Positions 9,977 to 19,958 of a stretch of DNA of 43,225 nucleotides are shown one piece after another. The notes below the pieces were generated by a model. That model made no database searches. It was given only the letters and a program-made list of their open reading frames with translations, and was not told the origin of the DNA. The stretch is from Stentor coeruleus (Eukaryota > Ciliophora > Heterotrichea > Heterotrichida > Stentoridae), in contig MPUH01000613.1 of assembly GCA_001970955.1 (NCBI GenBank), positions 1 to 43,225 of the forward strand. Reading direction: 5' to 3'. Position numbers and translations under genes: made by a program. Positions within the stretch are counted from its first letter, which is position 1. Each line of letters begins with the position of its first letter.

Positions 9977-11926
9977 TTATTCTACCTTCTTAACATCAGA
10001 TTCCACATTATCTTTTTTCTCTTCACTTTCCACCTCCTTAACTTTCTCAACCTGAACCTGAACCTCAGCTACATTTGCATGATGTTCCACCTTAGCCTCT
10101 TCCTTAGCCTCAACCTTAGCCTCAACCTTAGCCTCTTCCTTCTTCTCCCCTTTTTTCTTCACATCTTCTTTTTTTGATTCTTGTTTCTTCTTCTTCTCAG
10201 CTCTATCCTGAACTTTCTTACTAGGTTTCTGCTGATCACCAAGACTGATTTTTTTCGGGTCAACTTTTCCTCCAATAGCCGACATTTGTTTACTTTTTCC
10301 ATCAGGTATAAAAATCAATTCACTATCTTCCTCATTAGCCTTATCAACTTTATAAAACCCTCTTCTTTCTAATTGAACAACCCCTTCTTTAACACCTTTC
10401 AAACCTTCACTACCTAAGGCTTTTGTGACAAATTTCGAGTTCACATTAATAAGACTCATAACATCATCATTTTCTTCAATTTTTGATTTGTTGATAAGCA
10501 CATCAAATTCTAATATATTCAACTTATGCAAGCCACTTACAGCAGAAAGCCAAGTAAGTTTTTTAGTATTTTTGAAATCTTTATCTTCAGGAAGAAGTTC
10601 TCCAGTAAGGACTAGTTTTAGAGGGATTCCTTCAAAAGATTCTTCAGTTGGTGAGATAGTGTGGATTACTGCATTACCCCATTTCATAAATGTTACCTTT
10701 TCACCAGGTTGGATTTGGGTAGCATCATCATGTTCAATGAGGATTTTATGATAGTAACTCACTTTACCTTTACCAAGTTCTGCATTTTTCTGATGAAGAG
10801 GATGTTCTTCTTCTCTAACTTCAAGAGGTCCGTTATTAAAAACAACCATACACAGGTTTTCAGTTGAAATAGCCATATAACGTGGGGATATCGGGTCTAA
10901 CACCTGTTTATTTTTAGCCCACAAAACAGTCCAGTCCATAAAAACTGTATTTTTCGATGGTCCCTGTTCCAACATAAACTCTTTCATAGTATCCACTTGA
11001 AGTCCTCTTCTTAAAATCCCTTGTACTGTTGGGAACCTAGGATCAAACCACCCTTCTACAACCCCAGTATCCACAAGTTTTTGTAAATTCCTCTTACTAA
11101 GCAAAGTGTTATAGAAATTCAACCTTGAAAAATCTCTAATCTCAACTTTCCTCAAATTCAAAGCATTTATAACCCAATGATACATAGGATTCCTATCATT
11201 ATATTCACTTGTTCTTAAACAATGAGTAACTCCTTCTAAACTATCTACAATAGGACATGCAAAATCATATGTGGGATAAACTTTAAAAGTATCTCCAGTC
11301 CTATGATGTGGTACATCACAATGACGATAAAATACAGGGTCACGCATGCATTTATTCTTATCTTGCATGTTAATTTTCCCACGAACACAATAATCTGAAT
11401 GACCTCCTAATAAAAACTCTCTCCATATTGCTAGATTTGCTTCAGGAGTTGCCTTACGGTTATCGTTTTCAATACCATCAAATCTTTGTTTTTGCATTTC
11501 CTCTTGTGGGGTATTATCAAGATATGCTAGATTTTTGGTTATCAGAACTTCCATGAGTTCAGCTGTTTTCCCGAACCAGTCTGATGTATGAGATATACTG
11601 TCAGGGAAAATTTCAAGCTTTTTCAAATCATCAATGATGTTGTCAACAAAGTTCTGGTTTTCTTTTAATGGGTTGGTATCATCAAACCTTAAAAGCATTC
11701 TTCCTTTATACATACGGGCATAGTGATAATTAAGCATTGCAGCTTTCACATGGCCAACATGTAGATACCCACTGGGCTCAGGGGGAAATCTAGTGACGAC
11801 TTTTCCCTCTTCAGCACCTTTCAGCTGTCCTTTATACTTCTTATACAGTTCTTCGTTCTTATGGGTATCCATTTTATAAGCCATAGATGCAATGGACCTA
11901 CTTATAACCCCACATCTAAGTATCAT
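9977..11926 (-). CDS. Glutamyl-tRNA synthetase, eukaryotic cytosolic type
   Basis: Charges tRNA-Glu with glutamate. 649 aa. The class I signature is clear: R-F-P-P-E-P-S-G-Y-L-H-V-G-H (about 46-59; the HIGH motif is H-V-G-H), R-F-D-D-T-N-P, and the KMSKS equivalent L-L-S-K-R-N. The E-G-V-T-H-C-L-R-T-S-E-Y motif and the R-F-P-T-V-Q-G-I-L-R-R-G segment are typical of archaeal/eukaryotic GluRS rather than bacterial GltX or GlnRS. A beta-barrel anticodon-binding region follows. The C-terminal 80 or so residues are a Lys/Glu-rich tail with E-A-K-V repeats. There is no GST-like N-terminal domain. The first 19 residues are Arg/Ser-rich and free of acidic residues, and could be a mitochondrial presequence with in-frame Met15 and Met19 as cytosolic starts. 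The gene is 65 bp downstream of the secreted protein gene. Confidence 0.96.
   Translation of the reverse strand: MILRCGVISRSIASMAYKMDTHKNEELYKKYKGQLKGAEEGKVVTRFPPEPSGYLHVGHVKAAMLNYHYARMYKGRMLLRFDDTNPLKENQNFVDNIIDDLKKLEIFPDSISHTSDWFGKTAELMEVLITKNLAYLDNTPQEEMQKQRFDGIENDNRKATPEANLAIWREFLLGGHSDYCVRGKINMQDKNKCMRDPVFYRHCDVPHHRTGDTFKVYPTYDFACPIVDSLEGVTHCLRTSEYNDRNPMYHWVINALNLRKVEIRDFSRLNFYNTLLSKRNLQKLVDTGVVEGWFDPRFPTVQGILRRGLQVDTMKEFMLEQGPSKNTVFMDWTVLWAKNKQVLDPISPRYMAISTENLCMVVFNNGPLEVREEEHPLHQKNAELGKGKVSYYHKILIEHDDATQIQPGEKVTFMKWGNAVIHTISPTEESFEGIPLKLVLTGELLPEDKDFKNTKKLTWLSAVSGLHKLNILEFDVLINKSKIEENDDVMSLINVNSKFVTKALGSEGLKGVKEGVVQLERRGFYKVDKANEEDSELIFIPDGKSKQMSAIGGKVDPKKISLGDQQKPSKKVQDRAEKKKKQESKKEDVKKKGEKKEEAKVEAKVEAKEEAKVEHHANVAEVQVQVEKVKEVESEEKKDNVESDVKKVE
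10091..10140 (-). repeat. Imperfect 12-nt tandem repeat inside the GluRS tail
   Basis: About four units close to ttagcctcaacc on the plus strand (some with tctt in place of caac) encode the repeated E-A-K-V / E-E-A-K peptide of the charged C-terminal tail. It is a coding minisatellite likely to vary in copy number. Confidence 0.75.
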
Positions 11927-11991
11927 GTTTATATACTAACATAGAAATCATACTATGTTACCTTAAAATATAACTAAAGTATTCTAACTAT

Positions 11992-12666
11992 TTAACCTAC
12001 TAAGTACTTAAGAAGTTCTGATTTCCCACCTGAACCTCTGACTTGGCCACATAAGCTTGAGCTGTCACACATATACTGTGATTGACAATAAGTTGGGACA
12101 TTAAATACATTTGATGAGAATGAAGTGTTCCAACTATTGCTACTAGCGAACATGAATTTATCGGATGGGCCAATATCGATTTCTAATGGGAATCTGTTTA
12201 GAGGAGCAGGGTCTTGTGTTTCTTGATAGAAAACTGGCTCGAAACTCATTGTTAGCCAAGAATATGATGGGATAGTTCCATTGTACATATGAGTTCCTGT
12301 ATATGTAGCATTTTGAAGCCAAGTTGGTTTTACAACACCACAACCATCACTAGCACTACAACAATTGCAACAAACTTGAAGTTCAGGATAGATAAGATAT
12401 CTTATACCATTGTTCACTAGTTGAGTACAAGGAGTATCAAAAAACAGAAACCACTCGTTTAAACTACAGAAACGATCGTATCTGCCATTTGATCTATCTA
12501 CACGAGTTGTTCCTAGACTATAGTTGTAAAACACTGTGCCAGATACTTGGTTGACACCATAGACCGAGAAGGTGTCTTCAAGAAAAGATAAGGCATACAC
12601 GTTTGGCCATTGTGGTGCCGAAGGGTTTTGAGCTAATGCTGTTGTGAGGATAAGCAGAAATAGCAT
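11992..12666 (-). CDS. Secreted cysteine-rich protein, possibly ependymin-like
   Basis: 224 aa. The N-terminus L-F-L-L-I-L-T-T-A-L-A is a clear signal peptide with likely cleavage after A-L-A at residue 12. The mature part has about 12 Cys, including a C-C-N-C-C cluster, several N-x-S/T sequons, and W/Y-rich beta-type stretches ending in a F-N-V-P-T-Y-C motif. The order of Cys cluster, aromatic repeats and a final F-x-x-P-x-x-C resembles ependymin-related lysosomal/secreted proteins, which bind hydrophobic ligands; this is a weak recollection, not a firm assignment. The C-terminal tail (R-G-S-G-G-K...) carries no anchor. It lies directly upstream of GluRS. Confidence 0.75.
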   Translation of the reverse strand: MLFLLILTTALAQNPSAPQWPNVYALSFLEDTFSVYGVNQVSGTVFYNYSLGTTRVDRSNGRYDRFCSLNEWFLFFDTPCTQLVNNGIRYLIYPELQVCCNCCSASDGCGVVKPTWLQNATYTGTHMYNGTIPSYSWLTMSFEPVFYQETQDPAPLNRFPLEIDIGPSDKFMFASSNSWNTSFSSNVFNVPTYCQSQYMCDSSSLCGQVRGSGGKSELLKYLVG

Positions 12667-13475
12667 TTATTCACCAAAATGGTGATGATTTAGTTCAGTG
12701 TATAGTTTGAGTTATTTTTTTATAAAAGTATTGTTGTAAGCAATGAGTATATGGTTTATTTGAGGTTTTAATATGATTTTTAATAAATTATTTATGTTTG
12801 GGTTTCAGTTTTTTTATTGCTTGTGATTTTTTTCCTTTATGGAAGGATAATTGGATGGGTGAGAAAATTAAGAAATATTAGCATTGCATAGCTAAAGCAT
12901 GATAATATCGTAAATCAATTGAAAAAAATTATCGGTTGTTTATGAAATGTGATTCTAGAGAATTAGAAGACTTCATATAAAGTTTGAAATATTCCATGTA
13001 AGTTTCAATATAAATAATTTAATTTTTATCTAACAAGCCATTTGATAAATATTCGTCAATTACATCAAATTTTAAAATTGGAATGATTTTTGTATAAAAA
13101 ACTTATTTAATATAACACTAGTGTTATTATTGAATATATTACAAATTCAGAATATTAGACTGAAGTATATTCTAAATATTTTCACTATGCTTTATGATGA
13201 TTTTATTTACACTGAGAAGTACAGAAAAAAGTAATATTTTGTCAAGATTTAGTCTTTGTTTTTAATATAATTTTCATCTTGATTATTTAAGTTTGTATTT
13301 TTAAATAATTTTTCATGATATAAAATATTTGAACTTCCTCAAAGGTAAAATTTCATACAATGATAATTATAGATATTATAGTTAGTTGATTTTTCACTTT
13401 GAAGAGTATAATTTAGCTTTTTCATTGAAATTATTAGTAGAGTTATTTAGGGAATACTTCCAAATACTGATTATA
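12667..13475. other. Intergenic spacer, no gene seen
   Basis: 809 bp. The left 300 bp are G/T-rich on the plus strand, the expected 5' flank of the secreted protein gene. The rest is AT-rich and roughly neutral in skew. It holds a perfect 16-nt palindrome at 13112-13127. No gene or RNA recognised. Confidence 0.6.
13112..13127. other. 16-nt perfect palindrome ataacactagtgttat
   Basis: Perfect dyad symmetry with 8-nt arms in an intergenic region. It could be a dimeric transcription factor site or chance in AT-rich DNA. Confidence 0.3.
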
Positions 13476-13748
13476 TTATGATTCTTCATTAAAACTTTTG
13501 CATATGGTAGTTTCTTCTGAATCTGATATTTCCTGAGAGGTATTCATTATGCTGTTTTTTATTTTTTTCAAAGCCTTTCTGATTCTTTGCATTTTTTCAT
13601 TATCTCCAGTCTTTTCTAAGCCTTGATGCTTCCTCTCTTCTATTTCATCCATCATAGTTTCTAGCTTTAATCTAGTAGTATTGATGCTTTCTAAACATTT
13701 TTCTAATTGACTTCTTCCAAGCGACTGTGATTTTTTATTCCCAAACAT
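13476..13748 (-). CDS. Small coiled-coil protein, function unknown
   Basis: 90 aa, ATG at 13748 preceded by a TATAAT-like sequence about 10 nt upstream. It is charged and helical throughout, with heptad-like spacing from residue 15 to 70 (L-E-K-C-L-E-S-I-N then K-x-x-R-I-R-K-A-L-K-K-I-K) and a Ser/Glu tail. No family recognised. Its 5' flank (13749-14092) is C-rich on the plus strand rather than the G-rich expected of an autonomous minus-strand gene, so it may depend on read-through from the acyltransferase gene or not be a gene at all. Confidence 0.55.
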   Translation of the reverse strand: MFGNKKSQSLGRSQLEKCLESINTTRLKLETMMDEIEERKHQGLEKTGDNEKMQRIRKALKKIKNSIMNTSQEISDSEETTICKSFNEES

Positions 13749-14092
13749 TGAAAATTATTATATTTTATTCTCCTACAAAATATCATCTTGCCAACTTCCA
13801 ATAATAAAACATATTATCAATCATAAACAGTAAATATATATTCTAAACTACTTCTATCCATAGAAAAATAAACCTAAAATCTAATGCAAAACTAAAAAAT
13901 CTAATAATTATCCTAAATAAAATTATTCCATCATTTTCATATTCAATAATATCTACCCAATCATCATATATAAATCTAGCATAAATCCAACATCTTATCA
14001 AAAACATAAAAATATTTTCTCATCTAAAACAAAAATTCATCTTTAATTTAATCATCTAAAAATTCCATACTAAATCATGCTATTAATATCTA
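13749..14092. other. Intergenic spacer, C-rich on plus strand
   Basis: 344 bp between the small coiled-coil gene and the 3' end of the acyltransferase gene. It is A/C-rich and G-poor on the plus strand throughout, matching the 3' flank of the acyltransferase. No gene seen. Confidence 0.6.
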
Positions 14093-15283
14093 TTAAACAT
14101 ACTTGGTATAAAGAATTAACAGCAGTGGAAGTTCCACAATAATTCCGCTCCAAAATACATAAAGTCCCAATAAAGATTTTTTAAGAAGTCTTTGGAGAAA
14201 AATTAATAATAACTGTATAAGCATAAGTCCAATAAAATACGGTCTAAGACTTCTACAACAGCAAGTAAAAACTAACTCATGACATGCAGCTGAAATAAAA
14301 AAAGTTAGCGCTTTAGCTTTATTCTCATTAAACCCATATCTTCTAACACATTCCAAATACACATGTTTATGTAAAAATAAATACAAAGGGCGATTCCATT
14401 TTCTAAAAAATTCCTCAAAGCTAGAAGAGTTCCACCAGTCCTGATAAAACTCCCTATCACCAAACTTGGCAATTTCAGCAAACATATTAAGAATTTGGTC
14501 AAATAATAAAAAAAATACCATCAAATAGCAAATAAGCACAGGGAATATAAGTTTACAAAATCCTTCTAAATAACTTAATTTTTTTATTTCCAAAATCACT
14601 GGTAATATATAATCACTAATAACATTATAAAGTGACCAGAATTGGACAGTAAAAAGGATGAATTTTTTAATAAAATACCCAGTTCTAAACTTTGGTAATG
14701 ATGAATATTTTATTTGATAAACCAAAGTTGGAGCGACTAAATAACGTAAAAAATTTTTTTTATTCACATTATTTGGATAAACCTCGCTGTTATTTTCTCT
14801 TAAGTCACGATTGATTAATGTATATGAGTGCATTTTCATAAAGTGGGTTAGGGCTAAAATTATACTAAACGAGGTCTGAGTGAAACCCCAGCTTCTTATA
14901 AACCCTAAGGCTAAGGTACAAAAGAACACAATACTTTGAGTTAGATGCTGGAAGATAAGGCTGGATTTTTGGTTCAGACCTTTGGAAATGAGGATTTCTA
15001 AAAAATAAGCAAGCCAGGAGTAAAAAAATATACCAACCCATAGACAAAACATTAGCGTAGCATCGATCATCATGCTTTTGAAAAAATTGGAATTTATTGT
15101 GAATCCTTGAGCTGTATATTTACTGCAAGATGAGATGATTACGTATGTGCTGCTTATCAAGATGTACATTATGTAAAACCCTCGCATGTCGCTTTTGTAT
15201 ATACCAGCAGCATTATCGCAGATGTCAAAGTAAGAAGTCTTGGGTGTTTTATAAACAATAGGAACTTTAAGCTTACTAGTCAT
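14093..15283 (-). CDS. MBOAT acyltransferase of the ACAT/DGAT1 type
   Basis: Endoplasmic-reticulum membrane enzyme expected to esterify a sterol or diacylglycerol with fatty acyl-CoA, making neutral lipid for droplets. 396 aa with about eight hydrophobic segments. Family hallmarks are present: A-P-T-L-V-Y-Q (184-190), the acyl-CoA binding motif F-Y-Q-D-W-W-N (279-285), F-R-K-W-N-R-P, and the active-site His in S-A-A-C-H-E-L (H335). It is shorter than human SOAT1 or DGAT1 because the N-terminal cytosolic part is nearly missing. Motifs alone do not separate sterol esterase from DGAT1 activity. The start ATG has TATATA about 15 nt upstream. Confidence 0.9.
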   Translation of the reverse strand: MTSKLKVPIVYKTPKTSYFDICDNAAGIYKSDMRGFYIMYILISSTYVIISSCSKYTAQGFTINSNFFKSMMIDATLMFCLWVGIFFYSWLAYFLEILISKGLNQKSSLIFQHLTQSIVFFCTLALGFIRSWGFTQTSFSIILALTHFMKMHSYTLINRDLRENNSEVYPNNVNKKNFLRYLVAPTLVYQIKYSSLPKFRTGYFIKKFILFTVQFWSLYNVISDYILPVILEIKKLSYLEGFCKLIFPVLICYLMVFFLLFDQILNMFAEIAKFGDREFYQDWWNSSSFEEFFRKWNRPLYLFLHKHVYLECVRRYGFNENKAKALTFFISAACHELVFTCCCRSLRPYFIGLMLIQLLLIFLQRLLKKSLLGLYVFWSGIIVELPLLLILYTKYV

Positions 15284-16489
15284 TGTTGATTACTATATAG
15301 ACATGATGATGAAGTACTCACGTTTTTTAAATATGAGGCTATTATAAGGCTAAATAATTTACATACTAAAGAGAATTTTAGATTTATGTATTTATTGAAT
15401 AACTAAATGGATAATTTATTGAAGAGTTTGTAGGATAGCAGAGACTTGATGATGTATATTGATTTGAGACTAGTAAAAAAAATAATATGGTATTGAGAGT
15501 ATGATGATTAACTTAAAATATTTACGATTGATGAAATTATTTTTGGTCTTGTTAAGGAAAATTCTTTTGGTTTTTTATTAAGACAATCGCTTGTTGTTTT
15601 TAATTTTAGGTGCTGATATTTAGGTTTTTTTACATTTTAGAGAGATTATGAAAGGGGATTATAGTGATTGTTTAGGAATGATTAGACTTAAACCTGGACT
15701 TTTGAAGTGGAGGATTATAGCATTAGAAAAATTAGTTAATAAACTTATACCTCATGATTGTATAAATTAAGTTTACGAATTTATTAAATTTTATTACAAC
15801 TGAATATTAATATTTTTTGGCTTAGAATTTGCAGTATTTTTCTTTTCCATATGATTAGCCCCAACTTTTTCATTTTTGGCTTTTTGATATGCTAAACTTG
15901 AATTAAGTGAAACATAATCTTTCTAATAACTAGGGAAGATTAACGATCTTTACGGTTTCCTATTATAATTTTTATAGAAATACTTAACACTTTTAATAAT
16001 GTTTAGCCTATAAGCCTGCAATAAAAAAATATATAAAAAGTAGAGTAGATAATATTTATATACATAAACACAATTAGAATTTAATAAGATTATAAACTCT
16101 TATATATAAGTTTGCCACTTTCGCCATTTTAGTAATTTCTAGCAGTTATTATCCCTCCTTTCCTCAGACATCTAAACTCAACACCGACCCCAACAAGAAT
16201 AATTACAATTCACAATTATCACCAAACTAATAATTGTATCTCTCTTATTCAAATCAATTCAATTATTTAAAATTCCTACATAATCCTTCTCATATTTATC
16301 ATTAAATTTCCACAAAGTACATATTCTCAAATCCTATTTTCCCTATAAACCCTCTTATCATTAACACCTAAAATCCTGACAATCACAACTTTACAAGCAT
16401 CCCACAAACCAAACTTTTCTCTCAAAGATACCCAAAAAAAGATCTTATAAATCTCAACCTTATAATTTTTCGTATTTTAACTATTCAAA
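15284..16489. other. 1.2-kb intergenic spacer, no gene seen
   Basis: The plus strand is G/T-rich at 15284-15770 (5' flank of the acyltransferase), compositionally neutral at about 15780-16130, and strongly C-rich at 16141-16489 (3' flank of the next minus gene). No frame, tRNA or repeat is convincing; the neutral middle is the only place where a small RNA could hide. Confidence 0.55.
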
Positions 16490-17077
16490 TTATTGCACTA
16501 TCTTTTTCTGTATATTCCCTCCAATTAACTCTTCAATTTTCTCTTCCCCCTCACCTTCTTCTCCCAAATAACTGTCATTTAAACCTCTAAAACTCCTAAT
16601 GTTCTTAATACTGCTTTGCCTCCTACGTCTTTCCAAACGTTCATTTAAGTTAGAATTTTGTGATTTAAAGCTGTTTTTAGCCTTATTAAACGTCCCTTTA
16701 TCCATATTCTGCCTGTTTTCCATAATCCTACTCAAATGCTTGCTTATTTTATCCTGATCCACCCCAACACTTGCAGTTTTCCTACTGCGAAAGTTTTGCC
16801 TTCGCATTTCAATCTCTTTACTATCCCTAAGATTCTTCTTTTCTATTTTACTTTGTTCCTTAAGCATTTCCTGTACATCAGACCTCATCAAAATTTTATG
16901 CAGCCTAGTCTGAAAATCAGCAAATTTTGGGTCTTGAGCAGACTCATAAGCTTCAATAAGTTGTCTATACATATTAACTAACTCATTGACAACACTTATA
17001 TTGCACTCATGCTCTAATTCTAGTTCTTTTTCAATTATCCTATATGCTAAGTCTTCAGAAATGGTAGCGATATTCAT
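16490..17077 (-). CDS. Charged protein of unknown function
   Basis: 195 aa from ATG 17077. The N-terminal 60 residues look like a compact helical segment (I-S-E-D-L-A-Y-R-I-I-E-K-E-L...). The middle (70-160) is basic and Arg/Lys/Asn-rich, and the end has an acidic G-E-E-G-E-G-E-E run. No enzyme or membrane signature. It starts only 31 bp after the stop of the AGC kinase on the same strand, so the two could be co-regulated; the spacer still holds TATAAAAA just before the ATG. Confidence 0.7.
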   Translation of the reverse strand: MNIATISEDLAYRIIEKELELEHECNISVVNELVNMYRQLIEAYESAQDPKFADFQTRLHKILMRSDVQEMLKEQSKIEKKNLRDSKEIEMRRQNFRSRKTASVGVDQDKISKHLSRIMENRQNMDKGTFNKAKNSFKSQNSNLNERLERRRRQSSIKNIRSFRGLNDSYLGEEGEGEEKIEELIGGNIQKKIVQ

Positions 17078-17108
17078 TTTTTATACAGACTTACTATTTA
17101 AAAAAAAA

Positions 17109-18173
17109 TTAGTTAATATCGAATGTTACATTAGAATCTTCATATGTAAAACCTTGAAATGTATTCCCTTCTCTAGGATAAGCACTCCAGTTTGTTCTTG
17201 GTGAAGCATCAGCATTAGGTGGAGGGTTAAAATACCTAACATCATGTATTCCATTAATTTCAGGGATAATAGGCGGGGTGAGTTTTTTCATATATGCTTC
17301 TTCCCAGTCAATGTTTTTGAAAAAGTCATGGGCTTTAATTTTTTCCATAGACACCAAACGCGATTTAACTTGTACTGAAAGCAATTGGGATATAAGGTCC
17401 ATTGCTGCTGCTGAGAACTTGTCGCTGAAATTAAAAGTCCCATTGATGATTTTTGAAAAAAGCTTTTTGTAGTTACTTGCATAAAAAGGGGATTTGCCTT
17501 CTATCATCTCATAAATCACACAGCCTAAACCCCAGAAATCAACTTCTCTACCATGAGGTGAACCTTTTAATATCTCTGGGGATATATACTCTGGTGTTCC
17601 ACACATTGTTGAAGTTTGTTCATTGTCTATAATAATTTTCGCTAGGTTAAAATCAGCTAGTTTCACATGGCCGAAGTTATCCATTAATATATTTTCTGGC
17701 TTTAAATCTCTATATAGGATATTTGAATTATGTAAATCTTCTAATGCTAGAATGACTTCAACAGCATAAAATTTTGCCACTTCTTCAGATAAACATTTAT
17801 ATTGGGTTATATGATAGTATAAATCACCTCCTTGCATAAAATCTAAGACTAGATATAATTTTTCTGAACTTTGAAATGCGTAATGAAGTTTTACTACAAA
17901 AGGGCTTGTGATATTGGCAAGTACTTGTCGTTCCACTAGAGCATGGCGTTTTTTTTTCGTGCTGTAAAGTTTTTGTTTTAGGATTGTTTTGACTGCGTAG
18001 ATCTTTTTTGTGTCTTTTTTTTCCATTAGTAGAACCCTGCCGAATGAACCTTGGCCTAAAACTTTGATTAGGTTGAAATTTCGAATGTTGATAGATTGGC
18101 TTTCGATTGTCTCGGGGATTTCAATGTATGAGGAGGTTAGTGGAATTGGTTCAGCGCTACATAAGTTTCCCAT
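17109..18173 (-). CDS. AGC-family Ser/Thr protein kinase with N-acylation signal and DFN motif
   Basis: 354 aa. M-G-N-L-C at the start is a myristoylation/palmitoylation signal, implying membrane attachment. The kinase domain is about 33-290: G-Q-G-S-F-G glycine loop (40-45), K62 in Y-A-V-K, E81 in helix C, Y-R-D-L-K-P-E-N (154-161), activation loop T-S-T-M-C-G-T-P-E-Y (187-196), and the AGC tail with hydrophobic motif F-Q-G-F-T-Y (339-344) whose Thr is the usual phosphosite. The metal-binding D-F-G is D-F-N here (174-176). The Asp is kept, so catalysis remains plausible. DFN is known in YANK/STK32 kinases, but the tail and loop here look more like the S6K/AKT/PKA side. TATAAAT abuts the ATG. 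Confidence 0.95.
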   Translation of the reverse strand: MGNLCSAEPIPLTSSYIEIPETIESQSINIRNFNLIKVLGQGSFGRVLLMEKKDTKKIYAVKTILKQKLYSTKKKRHALVERQVLANITSPFVVKLHYAFQSSEKLYLVLDFMQGGDLYYHITQYKCLSEEVAKFYAVEVILALEDLHNSNILYRDLKPENILMDNFGHVKLADFNLAKIIIDNEQTSTMCGTPEYISPEILKGSPHGREVDFWGLGCVIYEMIEGKSPFYASNYKKLFSKIINGTFNFSDKFSAAAMDLISQLLSVQVKSRLVSMEKIKAHDFFKNIDWEEAYMKKLTPPIIPEINGIHDVRYFNPPPNADASPRTNWSAYPREGNTFQGFTYEDSNVTFDIN

Positions 18174-19958
18174 ATTTATAAGATTTGTATTGGATGCTGA
18201 TATTTAGATGTGAGATTTTAGGTAAATATGTCGAGGAGTAGAGGAATTATAGGATATGGAAAGATTACGCTGAAGAAGGTAGGGAAGATAACTGAATATT
18301 TGAATCTGAAATTTGAATCATTATATAATGAGTGAAATGAGAAGAATGATTTTGTAAAAAAAAATTGAAGTTTAAAGTGGGATAACGAAATAGATATAGA
18401 TTTTATAATTAAAGATTTAGAAGATTTAAGGAATTGGTGAATTTGGTTATGAATAGCCCATAATTGTTATTAAAGAATACAGCTGGTCCATCTTTCAAAA
18501 ACACATAAAAGTTTGCATTTTTATTAGGCCTGATGACTTTGAGTATTAAATATTATCTCATTATAGCTTAAAAGAAAATGTTAGGAAGAACTATGCATTC
18601 ATTAAATTCTTTAATTCGTATTTTTTCCTAGTATATCAGTGATTCTTACTAAATAATATTTAAAATGCTTATCTTTTACTAAACTTTGATTTATATTCTC
18701 ATAAAAATAAATCAATTCGATAAAACTTTTAGAAAATTCGGTTTTGGGTTTAAAGTCTTTAAATTTTTTTTGAGAGTTGAGCTTGTTTGAAAAATCATAA
18801 TTTTAATAATGACAGCTTTTATTATTTAATTTTATTTTTCCTTATGACTTAAACTCTTTTAGCAGCTCATGGAATAGATTGGAAAATTGTTGTAGATCTA
18901 TATTTATACTACTGTAATTTTATTATTGTAAAAAAAATTATTGTTGAGTAATAAATAATGAAGAAATTTTAAACCTTGCGATGAAGTTCTCTGGAGCTAC
19001 CAAAATTACATAAATTTACAGCAATTTATATTTAACTAAAAGTTATCAATGCTGCATTTTATCTTTTTTTAATAACTATTTTAATAATTTNTCACTGATC
19101 AAAATTGCTGAACCATTTTTTGTTGTTTGGCAGTAATATTTAACTAAAAGTTATCAATGCTGCATTTTATCTTTTTTTAATAACTATTTTAATAATTTCG
19201 ATGATTTAAAAAGCTTTACTCAAGTTCATAAACATAATTTAAATATAGTCAAATAATATACACAACCAGCTTCCTGATAATTTCTGTTTTTAATTAAATA
19301 TATCCCATGAGGTGAAAAGAATTTGCATCTACAGTTACTTTCTCCATAATTTCCATATCATAATAAACCTCCGAAATAATTTCTCAAAAAATCTTATAAG
19401 TCACGAAATCATTTGAAGCAATATTAAATTACACAACAAGAGCACCGCAAATATTTAATTTTAGTTTACAACATAATTTTCCATAGAAAACTATAAAGAG
19501 TCATTAAAATTTATCAAGAAAACCTTCCTTTCACTCTTTACTCTTCATACAACAAATCTTATAATTTAAATAAAAACCTATTAAATTTTCCTCACAAATT
19601 CTCATCCTTCTATTCCAAACCCACACCTCCAAACCTCACATATTCCCTTACTTCTCCTTCAGTTATCCTAAATTCTCTTTTAAAATTCTCATTTCTAACA
19701 AGAATCTTCCCCAAGCAAAATCAAAACCTTCCAACACCCACAAAAAATCTTCAAACCTCATCAAAACCTCCCTCAAAACCTTTCTAATACCGAAATCCAA
19801 AAATCTAATACCTAAACTCTTCTAATCTAAACCTAATCTATCTTCACTATAATCAAAACAATCCATAAACTTATAAAATCTCTATCTTAAACCAATATCC
19901 AACATATCCTCAAGCTTTTCAAAATTATAAAAAATTAATTTATGTTAAGACCCAGCTG
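18174..19958. other. 1.8-kb intergenic spacer with an assembly join
   Basis: G/T-rich on the plus strand at 18174-18460, near neutral at 18461-19430, then very C-rich and almost G-free at 19501-19920 (hand count 122 C to 6 G). It contains the duplicated 63-nt segment and N around 19091. No coding frame recognised. The spacer length may be wrong because of the join. Confidence 0.6.
19028..19198. repeat. 63-nt direct duplication next to an N (scaffold join artefact)
   Basis: Identical 63-nt copies at 19028-19090 and 19136-19198; the N at 19091 directly follows copy one, and 44 nt lie between N and copy two. It parallels the join at 5248, so the duplication is probably an unmerged contig overlap. 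Confidence 0.8.

Noticed and set aside
15780..16130. Small RNA gene in the neutral-skew middle of the 1.2-kb spacer
   Set aside because: Only one skew switch occurs across this spacer and no strong stem or conserved signature was seen, so an extra transcription unit is not required.
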